A stretch of 64,000 nt of DNA from NCBI RefSeq assembly GCF_900106065.1, contig NZ_LT629796.1:6672501-6736500 (forward strand). Reading direction: 5' to 3'. The position numbers and the translations under genes were made by a program. Positions 1 to 8,651 of this stretch are shown piece after piece. This DNA is from Pseudomonas mandelii (GTDB lineage Bacteria > Pseudomonadota > Gammaproteobacteria > Pseudomonadales > Pseudomonadaceae). The notes below the pieces were generated by a model that worked only from the letters and a program-made list of their open reading frames with translations, had not been told where the DNA came from and did no database searches. Position 1 is the first letter of the stretch, and every line of letters begins with the position of its first letter.

Positions 1-455
1 CAGCCGTTGAAGTTGAAATCAACGGCGCCGAGTCCGCCTTCGCCATCGATGACAAAATTGGCGCTGATATCGCGCATCCAGATGTCGTCAAGCTCAGTGG
101 TGACGTAGGTGATATTGGCCGTGCCGCACTGTCGTTCGGCCAGACGCCGCTCGCCCTGGCGGCAGAACACGGTGACCGGCTCATAGCGGGCGATGGTGCG
201 GGCGATCAGGCCCATGGTCGCTTGCACTTCGGGCGTGAAATCCTCCCAGATGGCGCTCTGTGCGCCGAACGCGATGAAGGCCCGTTCGTGTCGGTCGCCC
301 TCGTCCGGCATGCGCCAACGACCTTGTGTCGCCGCGTGCACGGGCGCAAAGCTGAAGCCGAGGGAAGCTGCGGCGCCGAGACCGGCAATCACCGACACCT
401 GCTTGATGAAATCCCGACGTGTCGGGCTGTGTTGATCCTTGTCTGAAGCACTCAT
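1..455 (-). CDS. Tat-exported agmatine deiminase / peptidylarginine deiminase-family protein (3' partial)
   Basis: Only the first 151 codons are in the window; the gene continues past the left edge. The N-terminus has a twin-arginine motif (RRDFIK, about residues 13-18) followed by a hydrophobic stretch ending at A-H-A, so export by Tat is likely. The visible mature part (WRMPDEGDRHERAFIAFG, then a DDIWMRDI segment) matches the start of the agmatine deiminase/Porphyromonas-type deiminase fold, where WMRD is the conserved substrate-binding region. The ATG overlaps the stop of the upstream binding-protein gene (ATGA), so it is the last visible gene of the agmatine operon. A periplasmic location would separate it from the cytoplasmic paralogue at 2464-3516. 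The catalytic Cys lies outside the window and cannot be checked. Confidence 0.8.
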   Translation of the reverse strand, partial: MSASDKDQHSPTRRDFIKQVSVIAGLGAAASLGFSFAPVHAATQGRWRMPDEGDRHERAFIAFGAQSAIWEDFTPEVQATMGLIARTIARYEPVTVFCRQGERRLAERQCGTANITYVTTELDDIWMRDISANFVIDGEGGLGAVDFNFNG

Positions 456-1549
456 TTCGCTGTCGCCGTCTTGAATTTGGTCCAGGTGCGCATCCGCGCC
501 CGCATGTCGGATTGGGGAATGTCCTTGCCCGGAATCAGCCGCGCATAGGTGGCCTCATCGAGGTAAATATCCGGGTTGTTGCGCATCGTCGCATCGACGT
601 CCGGGCGGGCCTTGGCGTTGGATGTCGGGTAGCCGGTGAAATTGCTGATGGCCGCCATGTTCTGCGGGCGCATGACGAAGTTGATGAACGCGTAGGCGTA
701 CTCCGGGTGTTTGGCGTCGACCGGAATGGCCATGGTGTCCATCCACACGGTCGTGCCTTCGCGGGGAATGCGGTACTCGAAACGAGTGTGCTTGCCGGCG
801 CTGTCCGAGGTGCGTTGTGCCTGGGTCATGTCGCCGCTGTAACCGAGGGACAGGCACAGGTTGCCGTTGACCAGATCGGTCACGGGTTGCGACTGGAACT
901 TGCGAATGTGCGGTCGCAGCTTCATCAGCAACTCACTCGCTGCGGCCAGGTCTTCAGGCTTGGCGCTGCGCGGTTCACGCCCAAGGTAGTTGAGCACCAC
1001 CGCCAGCACTTCGTCCGGCGAGTCGATTATCGAGATGCCGCAATCGGCAAATTTCGCCGCCAGTTCCGGTTTGAACAGCATGTCCAGGCTGTTGACCGGG
1101 GCGTCGGGCGAACGCTGTTTGACCTGTTCGTCATTGTAGGTCAGGCCGATGGTGCCCCAGGTGTAGGGGACGGTGGCCTGGCTCGACGTTTCGTACTGCC
1201 TGCGCAGCTTCTGCAAACCGGGTTCGATGTCGTCCACAGCGGTGAGTTTTGAGCGATCCAGCGGCAGCAGACTGCCGGCGCGCATCAAGCGTTCGGCGAC
1301 GGTGTCGCCGGGGAAGATCAGGTCATAACCACTGCCGCCGGCGAGCATCTTGGCCTCCAGGGTTTCGCTGCCGTCCATGACGTCGTAGATCACCTTGATC
1401 CCGGTTTCGGCAGTGAATCTGGCGAGGGTGTCTTCGGCGAAGTAATCGGCCCAGTTGTAGAGCCGCAGGGTCTTCTCTTCGGCGTGCAGCGGCGACGAGG
1501 CGATTGCCCATCCCAAGGCGCCGAGCAACAGCTTGCGGGGAATGCGCAT
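452..1549 (-). CDS. Putrescine/polyamine ABC transporter periplasmic binding protein (PotF/SpuD-like)
   Basis: A 365-residue extracytoplasmic solute-binding protein. A signal peptide (about 1-23, ending L-H-A) precedes the mature start EEKTLRLYNWADYF, which is diagnostic of the PotD/PotF family; NWADY carries polyamine-contacting residues. The later segment VWMDTMAIP is also typical. The start was chosen at the ATG preceded by AAGGAG, not at the upstream in-frame ATG inside the preceding gene. It lies two bases after aguB and overlaps the next gene by four bases. No potGHI-type ATPase or permease is adjacent, so it must use a transporter encoded elsewhere or act as a sensor. The ligand could be agmatine, putrescine or spermidine. 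Confidence 0.88.
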   Translation of the reverse strand: MRIPRKLLLGALGWAIASSPLHAEEKTLRLYNWADYFAEDTLARFTAETGIKVIYDVMDGSETLEAKMLAGGSGYDLIFPGDTVAERLMRAGSLLPLDRSKLTAVDDIEPGLQKLRRQYETSSQATVPYTWGTIGLTYNDEQVKQRSPDAPVNSLDMLFKPELAAKFADCGISIIDSPDEVLAVVLNYLGREPRSAKPEDLAAASELLMKLRPHIRKFQSQPVTDLVNGNLCLSLGYSGDMTQAQRTSDSAGKHTRFEYRIPREGTTVWMDTMAIPVDAKHPEYAYAFINFVMRPQNMAAISNFTGYPTSNAKARPDVDATMRNNPDIYLDEATYARLIPGKDIPQSDMRARMRTWTKFKTATAK

Positions 1550-1550
1550 A

Positions 1551-2459
1551 TCAAACTCCTTGAGTGTTCCAGCGTGCATGAAGGTGACGACCGTCCTGAC
1601 TCAGCAACGCCCCGTACATGTCCGGGCGACGGTCGCGGTAGATGCCCCAGCTCAGGCGTTCTTCGCGCATGGCGTGCAAGTCCAGGCTGTGGACCAGCAC
1701 GCCGCTGCTGTCGCGATCAGCCTCGGCGAGCAACTTGCCCTTGTGGTTGCAGATAAACGACGAGCCGTAGAAGCTCATTTGCAAGGCCGCATCGGTGGTC
1801 GCCACCTCGCGACCGACGCGATTGGCCGCCACCACCGGCAGGATGTTCGCAGCGGCATGGCCACGCATGGTCATCTGCCAGTGGTCACGGGAATCCAGCG
1901 CTGCACACCCCGGCTCAGAGCCGATGGCGGTGGGAAACAGCAAGACTTCGGCGCCCATCAACGCCAGGCAGCGGGCGGTCTCGGGGAACCACTGATCCCA
2001 GCAGATCCCGACGCCGAGGCGCCCGAACGCCGTGTCCCAGACACGGAAACCGGTGTCGCCAGGGCTGAAATACTCCTTCTCCTGGTAACCGATGGCGTTG
2101 GGGATGTGGGTCTTGCGATACACCCCCAGCAAGCGCCCGTCGGCATCGGCCACGCTCAGGGAATTGAAGTAGGCATTGCCAGCCTTCTCGAACCAGCTCA
2201 GCGGCAACACCACCCCCAACTCCTTGGCCAGCGCAGCAAAGCGTTTGAGTACGCCGCTGTATCGATACTCTTCGGCCAACGCCAAATGTTTATGGCTTTG
2301 CTCGATGCAGAAATACGGCGTAGCGAACAGCTCCTGTAACAGAATGACCTGGGCGCCCTTCGCGGCCGCCTCACGGATCAGTCGCTCGGCCTGATCGAGA
2401 TTGTTCGGCAAGTCCCAGGTGCACGGCATCTGGGTGGTAGCAATCGTCAACAGGGTCAT
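1551..2459 (-). CDS. aguB: N-carbamoylputrescine amidase
   Basis: A 302-residue nitrilase-superfamily enzyme that hydrolyses N-carbamoylputrescine to putrescine, CO2 and ammonia, the second step of the agmatine pathway. The catalytic triad is visible: E43 (in LLQELF), K116 (in YRKTHIPN) and C153 (in GICWDQWFPE). The length fits the family, about 290-300 residues. The ATG start gives the usual TLLTIATTQM beginning and lies four bases after the aguA stop, so the two are co-transcribed. The stop codon sits within the Shine-Dalgarno region of the binding-protein gene, consistent with tight coupling. Confidence 0.95.
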   Translation of the reverse strand: MTLLTIATTQMPCTWDLPNNLDQAERLIREAAAKGAQVILLQELFATPYFCIEQSHKHLALAEEYRYSGVLKRFAALAKELGVVLPLSWFEKAGNAYFNSLSVADADGRLLGVYRKTHIPNAIGYQEKEYFSPGDTGFRVWDTAFGRLGVGICWDQWFPETARCLALMGAEVLLFPTAIGSEPGCAALDSRDHWQMTMRGHAAANILPVVAANRVGREVATTDAALQMSFYGSSFICNHKGKLLAEADRDSSGVLVHSLDLHAMREERLSWGIYRDRRPDMYGALLSQDGRHLHARWNTQGV

Positions 2460-2463
2460 GGCA

Positions 2464-3516
2464 TCACTCCTGCACAGGCCAGGCGGGCTGCTGCTGGGTG
2501 ATGCAATGCACCCCGCCGCCGCCATGGGCCAAGTGATTGATCCGCACCGGCACCACCTCGCGCTCCGGGAACGCCCGGGCCAACACTTCGGCCGCCGCAT
2601 GGTCGGCGTCGATGCCATAGGCCGGCATGATGATCGCGTGGTTGGCGATGTAGAAGTTGGTGTACGAGGCACAGAACACTTCGGCTTCGGTGTCCACGGC
2701 ATCGGTGGCTTCATAGAGCTCGATCAGCTCGAACGTGCGCCCATGGGCATCGGTGGCCAGCTCCAGTGCGCGACGGTTTTCCCGTGCAACCTCGGCGTAC
2801 ACCGAATCTTTGTCGTGGGTGGCATCCACCAGCAACACGCCGGGGCGGGCGAAGGCGCAGACGCCATCGACGTGGCCGTCAGTCATGTCGCCCGTCACGT
2901 AGTCCGGGTCACCCGGCAGCCAGATGGTTTTCTTCACCCCCAGCAGACGGGTGAAGATTTCCTCGATCTCGGCCTTGGTCATGCCCGGGTTGCGATTGGG
3001 GTTGAGCAACACAGATTCGGTGGTGATAAGCGTGCCCTCGCCGTCGACATGAATCGCACCGCCTTCGTTGCTCAGCGGGGTGCCAAAGCACGGCACGCCG
3101 AGGCGATTGAGTGCGCGGCGTGCCAGGCTTTCGTCGAGGTTATGCAGCGACTTGCCGCCCCAGGCATTGAAGCGCCAGCTCACCCCGCCCAGACCGTGTT
3201 GCGGATGGCAGACGAAGCTCGGGCCGGAGTCGCGGCACCAACTGTCGTTCACGGCCAATTCGATCAATTCGATGTTGGGCCCACACAGCGCTTTGGCACT
3301 CGCAACGGCCGACGGGTCGACCACCATTTTCACCGGTTCGAACCGGGCAATGGCGTTGGCCACCCGGGCGAAATCCTCCTGCACCAACGGCAAGGTGACG
3401 CCCCAGCCCGACTCCCAAAGCGCCTGGTTGTGTGGCCAGACCATCCAGGTCGCGGCGTGCTTCACCCACTCTGCCGGCATCCACCAGCCACTGTTCTGAA
3501 GTTCGTTCTGCTGCAT
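2464..3516 (-). CDS. aguA: Agmatine deiminase
   Basis: A 350-residue agmatine iminohydrolase that converts agmatine to N-carbamoylputrescine and ammonia, first gene of the operon. Family motifs are present: PAEWVKHAATWMVWPHN at the N-terminus, WCRDSGP near the middle, GGAIHVDGEG, and the C-terminal HGGGGVHCITQQ with nucleophile C338. I chose the ATG giving MQQNELQNS because AAGG lies nine bases before it. A GTG three codons upstream also opens the frame but is too close to the Shine-Dalgarno. It is transcribed divergently from the LysR gene at 3651, which probably regulates it. Confidence 0.95.
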   Translation of the reverse strand: MQQNELQNSGWWMPAEWVKHAATWMVWPHNQALWESGWGVTLPLVQEDFARVANAIARFEPVKMVVDPSAVASAKALCGPNIELIELAVNDSWCRDSGPSFVCHPQHGLGGVSWRFNAWGGKSLHNLDESLARRALNRLGVPCFGTPLSNEGGAIHVDGEGTLITTESVLLNPNRNPGMTKAEIEEIFTRLLGVKKTIWLPGDPDYVTGDMTDGHVDGVCAFARPGVLLVDATHDKDSVYAEVARENRRALELATDAHGRTFELIELYEATDAVDTEAEVFCASYTNFYIANHAIIMPAYGIDADHAAAEVLARAFPEREVVPVRINHLAHGGGGVHCITQQQPAWPVQE

Positions 3517-3650
3517 GACAAGCACCCTTGAGTTAAGTCATTGTGTTCAATGAAAACTGCCTTCGCGGTCTTGGCATGCATGCTACGGCCGTAAAACAAG
3601 GCCAACAAACGATGGATTTTGTAGAAAAGTGATTAGAGGAACTTATCGAT

Positions 3651-4538
3651 ATGCTCAAGCACTGGCCTCCGCTCAACACCCTTCGTGGCTTTGAAGCCGC
3701 CGCCCGCCTGGGCAGTTTTCACAAGGCGGCCGACGAGCTGCACCTGACCCAATCGGCGATCAGCCAGCAGATCCGCACGCTTGAGGCGTACCTTGAGCAG
3801 CCGTTGTTTTTTCGCAGTGGGCGCAGCGTCAGCCTGACCGATGCCGGCCACGATCTGCTCAGCACCACCCAGGCGTTATTGCAGCAACTGGCGGTCGGCA
3901 TTCGTCGCCTCGGGCAATACCAGAAACCCAACCAACTGGTGCTCAACACCACGCCGACATTCGCCCGTCATTGGTTGCTGCCGCGTCTGGGGGATTTTCG
4001 TCGTCAGCACCCGGAGGTCGACCTGTGGATTTTCAGCACCGATGAAGTCCCGGACATGACCACCCAGACCATCGACCTCGCGGTGCGTGACGACATCAGT
4101 TCCCAGGCCGAGTGCAGCTTCAAGGTGTTGCACGCCGACCGCCTGTACCCGGCGTGTCATCCAGACGTGTTGACGGTGCCCGTCGAGCAGCGCACCACCC
4201 TTCACGGAGAGCGGGAGATGGACTGGAGTCATTGGGCGGTGGAGGCCGGGATTGATGTCGGGCAGAAGGATCAGGGGCTGAATTTCTCCGACCCCGGCCT
4301 GCTGCTGGACGCCGCCTGCGCGGGGCTCGGCATCGCCCTGGTCAGTCAGTTGCTGAGTCGGCCGGCACGTGACAGCGGACTGTTGCAGCCCTTGGTGGAA
4401 GACACCATTCGCGGCCCGAACTGGGCCTTGCTGACCCATCGTGACAGCGAGAACAATCCGCTGGCGCGAAGCTTCGTCGAGTGGCTGTTGAGTAACCTGG
4501 ACGCAAAGAGCCAGACGTCTCCCGCACTTGCAATATGA
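3651..4538 (+). CDS. LysR-family transcriptional regulator (GcvA-like)
   Basis: A 295-residue LysR protein. The N-terminal winged helix (GSFHKAADELHLTQSAISQQ, about residues 21-41) has the canonical recognition helix, and the rest fits the periplasmic-binding-like effector domain. The start LKHWPPLNTLRGFEAAARLGSF is typical of the GcvA branch. The ATG has GAGGA nine bases upstream. It is divergent from aguA across 134 bp, so regulation of the agmatine operon is the simplest inference. In P. aeruginosa that operon is controlled by the TetR-type AguR, so a LysR would be a different control scheme. The effector (agmatine or N-carbamoylputrescine?) is unknown. Confidence 0.88.
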   Translation: MLKHWPPLNTLRGFEAAARLGSFHKAADELHLTQSAISQQIRTLEAYLEQPLFFRSGRSVSLTDAGHDLLSTTQALLQQLAVGIRRLGQYQKPNQLVLNTTPTFARHWLLPRLGDFRRQHPEVDLWIFSTDEVPDMTTQTIDLAVRDDISSQAECSFKVLHADRLYPACHPDVLTVPVEQRTTLHGEREMDWSHWAVEAGIDVGQKDQGLNFSDPGLLLDAACAGLGIALVSQLLSRPARDSGLLQPLVEDTIRGPNWALLTHRDSENNPLARSFVEWLLSNLDAKSQTSPALAI

Positions 4539-5109
4539 AAGGGGACTCGGCTAATGGCCAGTATTCTCAGCCAAGTCCGTTGATGAAGCTCATATTGAAC
4601 AACAGAACACTCAACCTAGTGCTATTGAGAGATAGTCGCTTACAAGAAACTTAATTAGTTCAAAAGAACTTCCAGTGCGCCATGACATTATTCAGGCGCC
4701 ATTTAAGTGACTTGTATTTCACAAAAAACACTCGCTAATGCCGCCGACCGAGACTGCAACAATCATTCAAAAATTCAAACACACCGACGAATGGACTTTA
4801 AATATTTAAATCATTTAAAAACAATAACTTAATATTCTATTACCAACTAAAACAAAACCCCTTCAGAAAAACACAAAACCAAAAAAAGACAGGGATCAGT
4901 TATAAAAGTTTCAAACTCATTTAATAAATAATAAATTCCATGTAACGCTTTAAAACATCTCTCTTCAATGCTAATAATTCCGCCGCTTCCGGGCTTACAG
5001 GCGCTCTCCCCCTCACACGAAGTGAATATCAGCATCAACGCTGATCCCCGGCATTAATCAAATTCAAATAACACCGGCTTGCTCAAGTTCAATAAAACTT
5101 GGGCCTGCA
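4539..5109. promoter_or_regulatory. Long A+T-rich leader upstream of the exopolysaccharide operon
   Basis: About 570 bp with no convincing gene. Much of it is strongly A+T-rich (4801-4860 is about 80% A+T), in sharp contrast to the flanking genes. A+T-rich leaders in Pseudomonas are often bound by MvaT/MvaU-type silencers and often precede surface-polysaccharide operons, so I infer a regulatory region for the downstream genes. A short inverted repeat (CAAGTT/AACTTG-like) lies at about 5087-5103. No clear -10/-35 was assigned. Confidence 0.45.
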
Positions 5110-6384
5110 TTGTGCTGCGCACTAAAACTGCGCGAGGAAGGCATCATCGCTCGTCATCATTCAAGGATTAAAATCCTTTCGATCTTCGGTACCCGTCCAG
5201 AAGCCATCAAGATGGCGCCGTTAGTCAAAGCCCTCGCTGCGGAACCCGGCATTGATTCGCAGATATGCATCACCGGCCAACACCAAAGCATGCTCAAACA
5301 GGTGCTTGACCTGTTCGACCTCAAGGCCGATTACACCCTCGATGTCATGACCCCGCAGCAAACGCTCAACTCCCTGACGGCGGCGCTTTACGGGGCGATC
5401 GACCCGGTGCTGGAAATGACCTGCCCGGACCGGGTGCTGGTGCACGGCGACACGACCTCGGCCATGGTGGCTGCGATGGCGGCGTTCCATCGACGGATCC
5501 CGGTCGGCCATGTGGAAGCCGGGCTGCGAACCGGTGATATCTACAGCCCATGGCCGGAAGAAATGAACCGTCGCTGCATCGACCTGGGGGCGGACATGCT
5601 GTTTGCGCCCACCCACGAGTCGCGCCAGAACCTGCTCGACGAACGCCTACAGGGTCGCACCTTCGTCACCGGCAATACGGTGATCGACGCGCTGCAGATG
5701 ACCGCACGGCGCATTGAACAGGATGCCGACCTGCGCGCAAGCCTGGACCGGCAGTTTTCGTTCCTGCAGACCGGCCGCAAGGTCCTGTTGGTGACCGGGC
5801 ATCGTCGGGAAAATTTCGGTGAAGGCTTCCTGGATATCTGCAAGGCCCTGAGTCATCTGGCTCGGCGTTCGGATATCCAGATCGTTTACCCGGTGCACTT
5901 GAACCCCAATGTCATGGGCCCGGTCACCGAGCATCTGGGCGGTCTGCCCAACGTGCACCTGATCCAGCCGCTGGACTACCTGGCCTTCGTGCGCCTGATG
6001 CAACGGGCCCATGTGATCCTCACCGATTCCGGTGGCGTGCAGGAAGAAGCACCGTCCCTGGGCAAACCGGTGCTGGTCATGCGTGATGTGACCGAACGCC
6101 CGGAAGCTGTGGCGGCGGGCACTGTGCGCCTGGTCGGTACCTCGCCGGGCTCGATCATCGCTGGCGTTAACGCGCTGTTCGATGACGACCTGTTGTGGCG
6201 CCGCTGCTCCCAGGCGGCCAACCCTTACGGCGACGGCAAGGCCAGTGCGCGCATCGTCGATGCCCTGATGGGCCGTCCGGTGGACGATTTCATCGTGGCC
6301 GGCCAGTCCTTGCCCAAGTTCCTGCAATACCCGTCTGCACAGCCTGCGCCCGAGAAGCATTACCCCGCTTTTACCTCTCGATAA
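5110..6384 (+). CDS. wecB: UDP-N-acetylglucosamine 2-epimerase (non-hydrolysing)
   Basis: Converts UDP-GlcNAc to UDP-ManNAc in the cytoplasm. The family start KILSIFGTRPEAIKMAP, the HGDTTSAM segment, GHVEAGLRTG, GHRRENFG and DSGGVQEEAPSLGKPVLV are all present. It is the first gene of the exopolysaccharide operon, which suggests that UDP-ManNAc is the donor for the downstream NfrB-like transferase. The start is odd: no ATG or GTG lies in frame upstream of the conserved core. The coordinates use a TTG at 5110, but a CTG at 5128 or a rarer codon nearer the core at about 5167 (after AAGG) is also possible. The gap to the next gene is 41 bp. Confidence 0.93.
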   Translation: MCCALKLREEGIIARHHSRIKILSIFGTRPEAIKMAPLVKALAAEPGIDSQICITGQHQSMLKQVLDLFDLKADYTLDVMTPQQTLNSLTAALYGAIDPVLEMTCPDRVLVHGDTTSAMVAAMAAFHRRIPVGHVEAGLRTGDIYSPWPEEMNRRCIDLGADMLFAPTHESRQNLLDERLQGRTFVTGNTVIDALQMTARRIEQDADLRASLDRQFSFLQTGRKVLLVTGHRRENFGEGFLDICKALSHLARRSDIQIVYPVHLNPNVMGPVTEHLGGLPNVHLIQPLDYLAFVRLMQRAHVILTDSGGVQEEAPSLGKPVLVMRDVTERPEAVAAGTVRLVGTSPGSIIAGVNALFDDDLLWRRCSQAANPYGDGKASARIVDALMGRPVDDFIVAGQSLPKFLQYPSAQPAPEKHYPAFTSR

Positions 6385-6425
6385 ACCAAACCGTTCCTCC
6401 CCTTATCAGCTCGAGATCTACCTGA

Positions 6426-8639
6426 ATGAAGTCTTCCGTTGCCATCCATACGGGTGCCCTCAGCGCCCTTGCCTGTGGTGTGAGCCTGCTCGCGCTCATG
6501 CCGACCCTTGCCTTGGCCGCGGACAGTCCGCTCACCCAGGCGATCAACCGGCTCAACGCCGACACCCGACAAGAGCGGGAGGTGCGCTTGAGCGATCTGG
6601 GGATCGATGCACCGATCATCCTCGGCTCCACCGATGCCCGCCGCGAACTGTATCTGCCGGTGCCGGCAGGTGTTCCGCTGACGGATGCGACGTTGAATTT
6701 CGACGCCAGTTACCTCAATGGCGAAGGCGGCCGCAACACGCTGCTGCTGTCGCTGGACGGTTATCCGGTGCGTGCCGAAGGGCTCAGCGAACCCCAGGGT
6801 GACGCCAGCGTCACGCTGGGCGTGGACAAAAAAGCGCGGGACAGCGGCTCGCTGCGCCTGGGCATCGCCTGGTCGTCGATCGTGTCCCGTGTGCTGTGCG
6901 AAGACGAACGCGCCATCGGCAATGTTCTACGTATCGAACCCGACACCCGCCTGACTTACAGCTATGACGCCAGCCAGTTGCGCGACGTCGGCGCTGCGTG
7001 GACGGCCTTGCCTGGTAAGCCGGGGATCATGGTCGCGCCCGGCACCTTATCCGCTGAAAGCTACGATTCGGCATGGCGTCTGGGCGTGGCACTGGAGCGG
7101 ATTGGCAAGCGCAGTCAAATCCTGCCCTTCCCTGCCGTACAAGACAGCGTCGACCTGAGCGGCCTGCGCATTCCGGCCGAACTGCAAGGTATTCCAGCGT
7201 TCGCCAGCCTCAACGGCAAAGGTCGACACACCCTGGCGAACCCGGCGGAGATCGGCGCGTTGCTGGTGTTGGGCCAGACGCCGAACGTCCAGGCGGATCT
7301 GGCGGTCAACGACCCGCAACTGCTCACAGCGATCAATGCATCCCTCGACGCGCTGCAGAGCCAGATCCAGGGCTTCGATGCCACGGCGGCCAACGCGTTC
7401 ACGCAATGGCGTGAGACGCATATCAATGCCGGCCTTGCCGCCAATGGCACTGACAATGTGCGCCTGGCCCTCGTGGGCACGCGCCCGGTTCTGATGATTG
7501 CGCCGCATGCCACCGACAAGGCGCTGGCCTTGTTCAGTAGCGCCTGGAACAAACTGGCACGCAGTCGCCAATTGACCGTCAGCGAAGCGCAGCTGCCCTT
7601 GAGCACCGACGGCCGTGTCGCCCTGTCTCGCCTGGGCGGCAATCCCGGCGCCATCGACGTGCTGGCCAAGTCTGACTGGAGCACGTCATTCCCTCTGGGC
7701 AGCGTGGCTTACGACGGTCGCTTGCCGGTGAAGGCTGTGGTCGACGTGTCTGCCGCGCCCGGCGCTTCTGACACTGCGCCGGTGGCCTCGCTGTTTCTCA
7801 ATGACTACCTGATTGGCGCGCAGCAGCTGGTAGCCAACGGTGAAAAACAACGCATCGAAGCGCGCATCCCGCGTTACGCCGTGGGCGCGACCAACGTGCT
7901 ACGCGTGTCGTTCCAGCGCCAGCCCGTGAGTGATCGCTGCCTGGAAACGCCGCAAGCCTTCCCGGTTTCCGTGCTGCCGACCAGCCACATCGTGCTGGAA
8001 AAAACCGCGCTGGGTGATGACTTCTCCGGCATGGCCGCGCGCTTTGCCGTGGACACCCAACTCCTGGTGCCTCAGGCCTACCTCGATCATCCGGCGAGCA
8101 GCTTGCCGCAAGTGATTTCAGTCGCCGATGCCGCCGGGGTCTCGCCGCTGCGTGCGCAATTGAAGGTCATCACAGATCCGAAAGCCTCGGTCACGCTGGA
8201 CAAGGCCTTCCTCGCCTTCGAGCTGCCGATCAAAGACAGCAAGGAGTCCGTGCAGGTCGACGAGCAGGGGCGCCTGCGCATCAATCACAAGGATCAAGTG
8301 TTGCTTGACGTGCATCCGCTCAATCACCTTGCCTCGTTGCAAGTGGTCGATGCCGGCGGCCAGCACGGTATGGTCTATCGCGCATTGGGCAATGACTCGC
8401 CACGCTTCGCCAAACAGATTCTGCTGACCCGCGGCGATGTGGCCATCCTCGGCGACAATGGTGCCCTGACGACCTTCGACACTCAGGATCCAAGCGGCAG
8501 CCAATTGATCGACAACGAAGAACCCAAGGGCCTGGACGCCTGGCGGACACCGTCGCTGTTGTGGCTGATTCCGGGTGGCATCCTGTTGGTTCTCATCCTG
8601 TTGCTGGCTGGCCGTAACGCCCGTCGCAATCGCCAGTAA
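6426..8639 (+). CDS. BcsB-like periplasmic, membrane-anchored polysaccharide synthase subunit
   Basis: A 737-residue protein with an N-terminal signal peptide (cleavage near ALAAD, about residue 33). It has two repeated jelly-roll-like segments with the BcsB pattern (TLNFDAS...LLLSLDGYPV and ASLFLNDYLIG). A single C-terminal transmembrane helix (LWLIPGGILLVLILLLAG) is followed by a basic tail. This is the architecture of the cellulose synthase regulatory subunit BcsB, which guides nascent glycan through the periplasm and is membrane-anchored next to the synthase. No BcsA is present; the likely partner is the NfrB-like transferase 12 bp downstream. The assignment rests on architecture and pattern, so a distant relative of BcsB is the safest description. 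Confidence 0.7.
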   Translation: MKSSVAIHTGALSALACGVSLLALMPTLALAADSPLTQAINRLNADTRQEREVRLSDLGIDAPIILGSTDARRELYLPVPAGVPLTDATLNFDASYLNGEGGRNTLLLSLDGYPVRAEGLSEPQGDASVTLGVDKKARDSGSLRLGIAWSSIVSRVLCEDERAIGNVLRIEPDTRLTYSYDASQLRDVGAAWTALPGKPGIMVAPGTLSAESYDSAWRLGVALERIGKRSQILPFPAVQDSVDLSGLRIPAELQGIPAFASLNGKGRHTLANPAEIGALLVLGQTPNVQADLAVNDPQLLTAINASLDALQSQIQGFDATAANAFTQWRETHINAGLAANGTDNVRLALVGTRPVLMIAPHATDKALALFSSAWNKLARSRQLTVSEAQLPLSTDGRVALSRLGGNPGAIDVLAKSDWSTSFPLGSVAYDGRLPVKAVVDVSAAPGASDTAPVASLFLNDYLIGAQQLVANGEKQRIEARIPRYAVGATNVLRVSFQRQPVSDRCLETPQAFPVSVLPTSHIVLEKTALGDDFSGMAARFAVDTQLLVPQAYLDHPASSLPQVISVADAAGVSPLRAQLKVITDPKASVTLDKAFLAFELPIKDSKESVQVDEQGRLRINHKDQVLLDVHPLNHLASLQVVDAGGQHGMVYRALGNDSPRFAKQILLTRGDVAILGDNGALTTFDTQDPSGSQLIDNEEPKGLDAWRTPSLLWLIPGGILLVLILLLAGRNARRNRQ

Positions 8640-8651
8640 CGGAACCCTTCG

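Noticed and set aside
419..1252. A 277-codon plus-strand frame opposite the polyamine-binding protein gene.
   Set aside because: No domain, and codon use typical of an antisense shadow of the recognised gene.
4847..5038. A 63-codon minus-strand frame in the A+T-rich leader of the exopolysaccharide operon.
   Set aside because: No Shine-Dalgarno or domain recognised; hydrophobic and Cys residues are scattered as expected from A+T-rich noise.
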